This document shows, piece by piece, positions 6,121 to 9,575 of a DNA stretch of 9,575 nt. Source of the stretch: Candidatus Krumholzibacteriia bacterium (GTDB lineage: Bacteria > Krumholzibacteriota > Krumholzibacteriia > Krumholzibacteriales > Krumholzibacteriaceae). The DNA lies in the NCBI GenBank assembly GCA_028706585.1, contig JAQTVX010000059.1, positions 1 through 9,575 of the forward strand, given 5' to 3'. The notes below the pieces were generated by a model. The model was not told where the DNA came from. It ran no database searches and was given only the letters and a program-made list of their open reading frames with translations. Both the position numbers and the translations under genes were made by a program. Each line of letters begins with the position of its first letter. Positions within the stretch are counted from its first letter, which is position 1.

Positions 6121-6177
6121 TGTTCAAATGCTGCACTTCTCGGGACAATCGGTTTCAGGCATCGCGCTTTCTTCCCC

Positions 6178-6888
6178 TCAGAACATGACACCGGCCGTCA
6201 CGGCGATTTCGTGCGTCCTCCAGCCGGAAAGCCAGTAGCCCTCTTTGGCCGGGTTCGAGATTCCTCGAGAGTACATGCCTTGCACGAAGAACTCGCGTCC
6301 GAGCGCGTCCCAGGCGACTCCGAGCCCCGTGTCCAGCATCGCGTCTATCCTGTTCGCGTACGAACCGAGATCCATCGTGCTTTCCCCGCTCCATAGACCC
6401 GTTATGGATTCCGCCTTGCAGACGAACACGAGCTCCGGACCCGCGATGAAAAGGATCCGCGGCCCGGAGCCGATCGAGACCTTTGCGAGAACCGGCATAC
6501 AGATGCAATCAAGGACGATCTCGCTCCAGCCCCGGGAGCCATCCATGATCACGGCGCTGTGATTCTTGAAATGATCGAATCGCAATCCGGGCCTTAGGCT
6601 GACGCCCCCGGCGAGGGAGAATTCGGCGAAGGGCCAGATCGTGTACCCCGTTCCCCAGCCCGGATCCAATCCCTCGATGGCGCCCTCGAAATCTACGTAG
6701 CCCTGATTCACCCCCGCCTGGACGCCCCATCCGAGGAATTCGAACGGCTGCGCGCGGAGCGGGAGCGCGCCGGCGAGCATGATGCACGCCGCCGCGGCCA
6801 AAGCCCGACCGTGCCGCAACACCTTGCCGCCAATCGTTTCGGCGCGCGACTCCCCCGGGCAACGGCCGGACCTCACGCGGCAGTCCAT
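6178..6888 (-). CDS. Candidate outer-membrane beta-barrel protein of unknown function
   Basis: A 236-residue protein with an N-terminal signal peptide: a long basic region, then a hydrophobic core (ALAAAACIMLAGALPL, about 28-43) and a likely cleavage after LRA near residue 46. The mature part consists of alternating polar/aromatic strands rich in Gly, Trp, Phe and Tyr (for example FLGWGVQAGVNQGYVDF, then WPFAEFSLAGGVSLRPGLRF) and ends in a terminal strand AVTAGVMF with C-terminal Phe, as in small outer-membrane barrels of the PorT or opacity type. A CICM pair of cysteines is unusual for such proteins. The frame is open to 6927, but I chose ATG at 6888: AAAGGAG (6896-6902) lies seven bases upstream and a candidate promoter lies inside the longer frame. 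It precedes pepF by 88 bp. No specific family recognised; a peptide-related role is only suggested by its neighbour. Confidence 0.7.
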   Translation of the reverse strand: MDCRVRSGRCPGESRAETIGGKVLRHGRALAAAACIMLAGALPLRAQPFEFLGWGVQAGVNQGYVDFEGAIEGLDPGWGTGYTIWPFAEFSLAGGVSLRPGLRFDHFKNHSAVIMDGSRGWSEIVLDCICMPVLAKVSIGSGPRILFIAGPELVFVCKAESITGLWSGESTMDLGSYANRIDAMLDTGLGVAWDALGREFFVQGMYSRGISNPAKEGYWLSGWRTHEIAVTAGVMF

Positions 6889-6915
6889 CTTCGGGCTCCT
6901 TTGACGCACCCCGCT

Positions 6916-6944
6916 ATTATCGCTCATGGAGCGCGAAATTTCGA
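6916..6944 (-). promoter_or_regulatory. Candidate promoter for the barrel protein/pepF unit
   Basis: On the minus strand, GATAAT (6916-6921) is a 5-of-6 -10 box with a 4-of-6 -35 box, TCGAAA (6939-6944), 17 bases away. The predicted start near 6909 gives a leader of about 20 bases, just long enough for AAAGGAG before the ATG at 6888. Confidence 0.4.
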
Positions 6945-7240
6945 GCCCCGCGTTGAAGATTTTTCACGCACCGGGCAGGGGCGAGTATTCTCCAGAAAAA
7001 CAGAGAGGGCATCCCCGCAGAGTGTGTTGCCGCCCAACGACTATTTCACGCTGCACACCAGCGTTATGACGACGAGCAAAATCACGAGAGCAAGAAAGGA
7101 AAAAACGAACGATTTCATGCCCGACCCACCCTTGCCTTCGCACCCTACGTTCAGGTACACATCAACCGCGCATTCGTTCCGGGAGGCGTAAATCTTTTCG
7201 GAGGGGCCGTTCGACCGGGGGCGCCGCGCCGAGGCCGCGG
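6945..7240. other. Mostly non-coding stretch between hypD and the barrel-protein gene
   Basis: About 300 bases hold no recognised long gene. Apart from the possible 25-residue peptide at 7041-7118, I see a T5 run on the minus strand (6992-6996) behind weak dyads and a GC-rich stretch after the hypD stop (7205-7240) that can fold (CCGCG/CGCGG) but lacks a T-tract. Neither is a convincing terminator. No tRNA, riboswitch or repeat recognised. Confidence 0.5.
7041..7118 (-). CDS. Possible 25-residue single-helix membrane peptide
   Basis: The minus-strand frame from ATG at 7118 encodes 25 residues: a basic start MKSF, a purely hydrophobic helix (VFSFLALVILLVVITLV, 5-21) and a CSVK tail, ending in TAG. 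A purine-rich AAGGGTGGG lies about 6-14 bases upstream, a fair ribosome-binding site. The frame stays open upstream to 7244, but that extension is poorly hydrophobic and lacks a ribosome site. Composition and start site make it a credible small membrane protein, yet a frame this short could occur by chance. The cysteine sits just after the helix, so a lipobox is not evident. Function unknown. Confidence 0.35.
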   Translation of the reverse strand: MKSFVFSFLALVILLVVITLVCSVK

Positions 7241-9575
7241 TCAATACGAGCGATGCTCCGTGCGGGAAATGATCTCGTCCTGTAGTGTCTTGCCGAGATC
7301 GCAGAAGTAGTCGCTGTAGCCGGCGACGCGTACGACGAGATCGCGGTGCTGGGCGGGATTCTTCTGGGCCGCACGCAGGGTCGCGGCGTCCACGACGTTG
7401 AACTGAACGTGGTGGCCGCCCAGCTCGAAGTACGTGCGGATGAGCGATACGAGGTTATCGAGTCCCGTCTCGTCCCTCAGCGCCTGAGGCGTGAACTTCA
7501 TGTTGAGGAGCGTGCCCCCGGTGCGCACGTGGTCCATCTTGGCAACCGACTTCAATACGGCCGTCGGGCCCTTGCGATCGGCCCCCTGCACGGGCGAGAC
7601 ACCCTCGGACAGAGGCTGCGCCGCCTTCCGCCCGTCCGGCGTGGCGCCCGTCACGGCGCCGAAATAGACGTGAACGGTCGTGGGAAGAAGATTGATCCTG
7701 TACGTGCCGCCCCTTGTGTTCGCTCGTCCGTCTATCGCCGTGAAATAGGCCTCGAAGAGCCGCTTCATCACATCGTCGGCGTAATCGTCGTCGTTGCCGT
7801 ATCGCGGCGTGGCGTTGAGAAGCATCTGGCGCAATCTCTCGCAGCCCTCGAAGTCGCGCCCGAGCGCCGTGAGAAGCTCTTCCATCTTCAGCGACTTCCG
7901 GTCGAAGACGTGATACTTGATCGCCGTCATGCAATCGGTGATCGTGCCGAGACCCACACCCTGAATGTAGCTCGTGTCGTAGCGCGCCCCTCCGGCGTTG
8001 TAATCCCTGCCGTTGGCGACGCAGTCGTCGATCAGAATCGACAGAAACGGCGCCGGCATGCGAGCGGCGTAGAGCCGTTCGACCCGATTGTTTCCGTCGA
8101 TCTTGACGTCGATGAAATACTGCAGCTGTCTCTTGTACGCCGCGAAGAGCTCATCGAAAGATGCGAAGAGCGCCGGGGCGCCCGTCTCGATCCCGATCCT
8201 CCTGCCGGTTCGCCGATCCACGCCGTTGTTGAGCGCGACCTCGAGCACCTTGGGCATGTTGAAATAGCCCGTGAGAATGTAGCTCTCCTTGCCGAAGGCG
8301 CCGACCTCGACGCAGCCGCTCGAGCCGCCGCCGCGCGCGTCCTCGAGCGACTTCCCCTGGCGAACGAGCTCCCGCACGATGAGGTCCGCGTTGAACACCG
8401 ATGGCTGTCCGAAGCCCGTCCTTATGATCCGCCCGGCGCGCTTTATGAATTCGTCCGGGTTCGCCTCGCTCACCTGAATGGAAGAGCTCGGCTGCAGGAT
8501 TCTCATCTCCTCGATCACGTCCAGCATCAGATAGGTGAGCTCGTTGACGCCGTCGGAGCCGTCCGCCGCGAGACCCCCGGTATTGATCTGCGCAAAATCG
8601 GTGTACGTGCCGCTCTCCGCCGCCGTCACGCCGACCTTCGGCGGCGCAGGCTGGTTGTTGAACTTGATCCAGAAGCACTGCAGGAGCTCTTCCGCCTTCG
8701 AGCGCGTGAGCGTGCCGTCCGCGATGCCCCTCTCGTAGAATGGGTGGAGGTGCCGGTCCAGATGGCCGGGGTTGAACGCATCCCACGTATTCAGCTCGGT
8801 CGTGACGCCGAGGTGCACGAACCAGTAATACTGGAGGGCTTCATGAAAATCGCGCGGCGCGTGCGCGGGGACGTGCCCGCAAATCTCGGCTATGCGCTCG
8901 AGCTCGGCCTTTCGCCGTGGGTTCCTCTCCGCGCAGGCGAGCTCGCGCGCCTTCTCGGCGTGCCGGGCTGCGAAGAGAATGATTGAATCCGCGCATATCA
9001 GCATCGCCTCGAGCTCTTCTCTCCGGGCGAGCGCACCCGCATCGTTCGCGCCGTCGAGACTGCGGAGGCCGCGCTCGATGTCCGTCTTGAACTCGACAAA
9101 GCCCTTTCGGTAGATCTTGTCGTCGAGCACCGTGTGGCCGGGGGCGCGCTGCTCCATGAACTCGGTGAAGATTCCCGCCTCGTAAGCAGCGATCCACTCG
9201 GGCGGCATCCCGCCGAAGAGCGCGTCGCGAATCGACTTGCCGCGCCAGAACGGGATGATCCTCTCCTCGTACGTCTTCCTCGCCTCGAAGCTCACTGCGA
9301 AAGGAATCTTCTCGCGCGAATCGAGAATGTCGAGATCCTCGAGACTGTGGCAGCATAGCTCAGGGAAGGTCGGCGTCGCCTTGGGTGCGGGGCCCTTCTC
9401 TCCGACGATGAGCTCCCCGTCGCCGATGTAGATCGTCTTGTGCTCCATGAGGTGTCGAAAGGCCCTGGCGCGGCGGATGGGCGCGGAGACCGTCCCGTCC
9501 ATGCGGGCGTAGACCTCCGTCATGAGCTCGGCGCGCTCAGTCGATATCCAGGGCTTCGCGTCGAGACTCTCCCGT
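7241..9575 (-). CDS. hypD: Trans-4-hydroxy-L-proline dehydratase (glycyl radical enzyme), extreme N-terminus outside window
   Basis: A glycyl radical enzyme that dehydrates trans-4-hydroxy-L-proline to (S)-1-pyrroline-5-carboxylate, which a reductase turns into proline; cytoplasmic and oxygen-sensitive. The frame is open to the right edge (RESLDAKPWISTERAEL precedes the ATG at 9523), so that ATG is internal and only about a dozen residues are missing. Counting from that Met, the radical Cys404 and Glu406 lie in SGCVEVG, and the glycyl radical Gly735 in RVAGYSDYF. From my memory of Clostridioides difficile HypD, a constant offset of 30 maps these onto Cys434, Glu436 and Gly765. It also maps Phe122, His130, Asp248, Ser304, Phe310 and Tyr420 onto hydroxyproline-pocket residues Phe152, His160, Asp278, Ser334, Phe340 and Tyr450. 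Other conserved blocks are FTEFMEQRAPGHTV and KFNNQPAPPKVG. It needs a radical-SAM activase (HypE), not present here and perhaps upstream, beyond 9575. Confidence 0.88.
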   Translation of the reverse strand, partial: RESLDAKPWISTERAELMTEVYARMDGTVSAPIRRARAFRHLMEHKTIYIGDGELIVGEKGPAPKATPTFPELCCHSLEDLDILDSREKIPFAVSFEARKTYEERIIPFWRGKSIRDALFGGMPPEWIAAYEAGIFTEFMEQRAPGHTVLDDKIYRKGFVEFKTDIERGLRSLDGANDAGALARREELEAMLICADSIILFAARHAEKARELACAERNPRRKAELERIAEICGHVPAHAPRDFHEALQYYWFVHLGVTTELNTWDAFNPGHLDRHLHPFYERGIADGTLTRSKAEELLQCFWIKFNNQPAPPKVGVTAAESGTYTDFAQINTGGLAADGSDGVNELTYLMLDVIEEMRILQPSSSIQVSEANPDEFIKRAGRIIRTGFGQPSVFNADLIVRELVRQGKSLEDARGGGSSGCVEVGAFGKESYILTGYFNMPKVLEVALNNGVDRRTGRRIGIETGAPALFASFDELFAAYKRQLQYFIDVKIDGNNRVERLYAARMPAPFLSILIDDCVANGRDYNAGGARYDTSYIQGVGLGTITDCMTAIKYHVFDRKSLKMEELLTALGRDFEGCERLRQMLLNATPRYGNDDDYADDVMKRLFEAYFTAIDGRANTRGGTYRINLLPTTVHVYFGAVTGATPDGRKAAQPLSEGVSPVQGADRKGPTAVLKSVAKMDHVRTGGTLLNMKFTPQALRDETGLDNLVSLIRTYFELGGHHVQFNVVDAATLRAAQKNPAQHRDLVVRVAGYSDYFCDLGKTLQDEIISRTEHRSY

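Noticed and set aside
7346..8986. Long open frame of about 546 codons on the plus strand opposite hypD
   Set aside because: It is antisense to a gene with full HypD motifs; its Arg/Glu/Val/Leu-rich translation has no recognisable domain and is typical of frames opposite GC-rich genes.

Overview
The window is GC-rich and chromosomal in character. It looks like a diderm, at least facultatively anaerobic bacterium. Evidence for an outer membrane is a signal-peptide-bearing candidate beta-barrel protein; evidence for anaerobic metabolism is a glycyl radical enzyme, a class destroyed by oxygen. TGA and TAG both serve as ordinary stops, so the standard code applies. No phage, IS, CRISPR or rRNA/tRNA gene is visible. 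The lineage cannot be fixed from sequence alone; the gene mix would suit an FCB-group or similar uncultured peptide-fermenting phylum (inference).

Layout, left to right. (1) 2-513, plus strand: the 3' end of a sodium:neurotransmitter-symporter-family amino-acid transporter, overlapped ATGA-style by a 33-residue membrane peptide of the MetS (small importer subunit) type. (2) 593-2514, minus strand: a four-helix membrane protein translationally coupled to the lipid II flippase MurJ, convergent with unit 1. (3) 2680-3817, plus strand, divergent from unit 2: a promoter overlaid by three 11-bp GATATY iterons, then an SPFH/Band 7 membrane protein and a 59-residue ribbon-helix-helix protein. (4) 3796-6888, minus strand: a candidate outer-membrane barrel protein, an exported M3-family oligoendopeptidase F, and the decayed remains of a SAM-dependent methyltransferase whose 3' end overlaps the ribbon-helix-helix gene. 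(5) 6889-7240: mostly non-coding, holding a possible 25-residue membrane peptide. (6) 7241-9575, minus strand: trans-4-hydroxy-L-proline dehydratase (HypD), nearly complete, with its N-terminus outside the window.

Metabolic theme (inference): an exported oligopeptidase, a Na+-coupled amino-acid importer and HypD fit an anaerobe living on peptides, including hydroxyproline-rich ones such as collagen fragments. Least explained parts: the iteron-controlled SPFH/ribbon-helix-helix operon, the four-helix protein coupled to MurJ, and the small membrane peptides.
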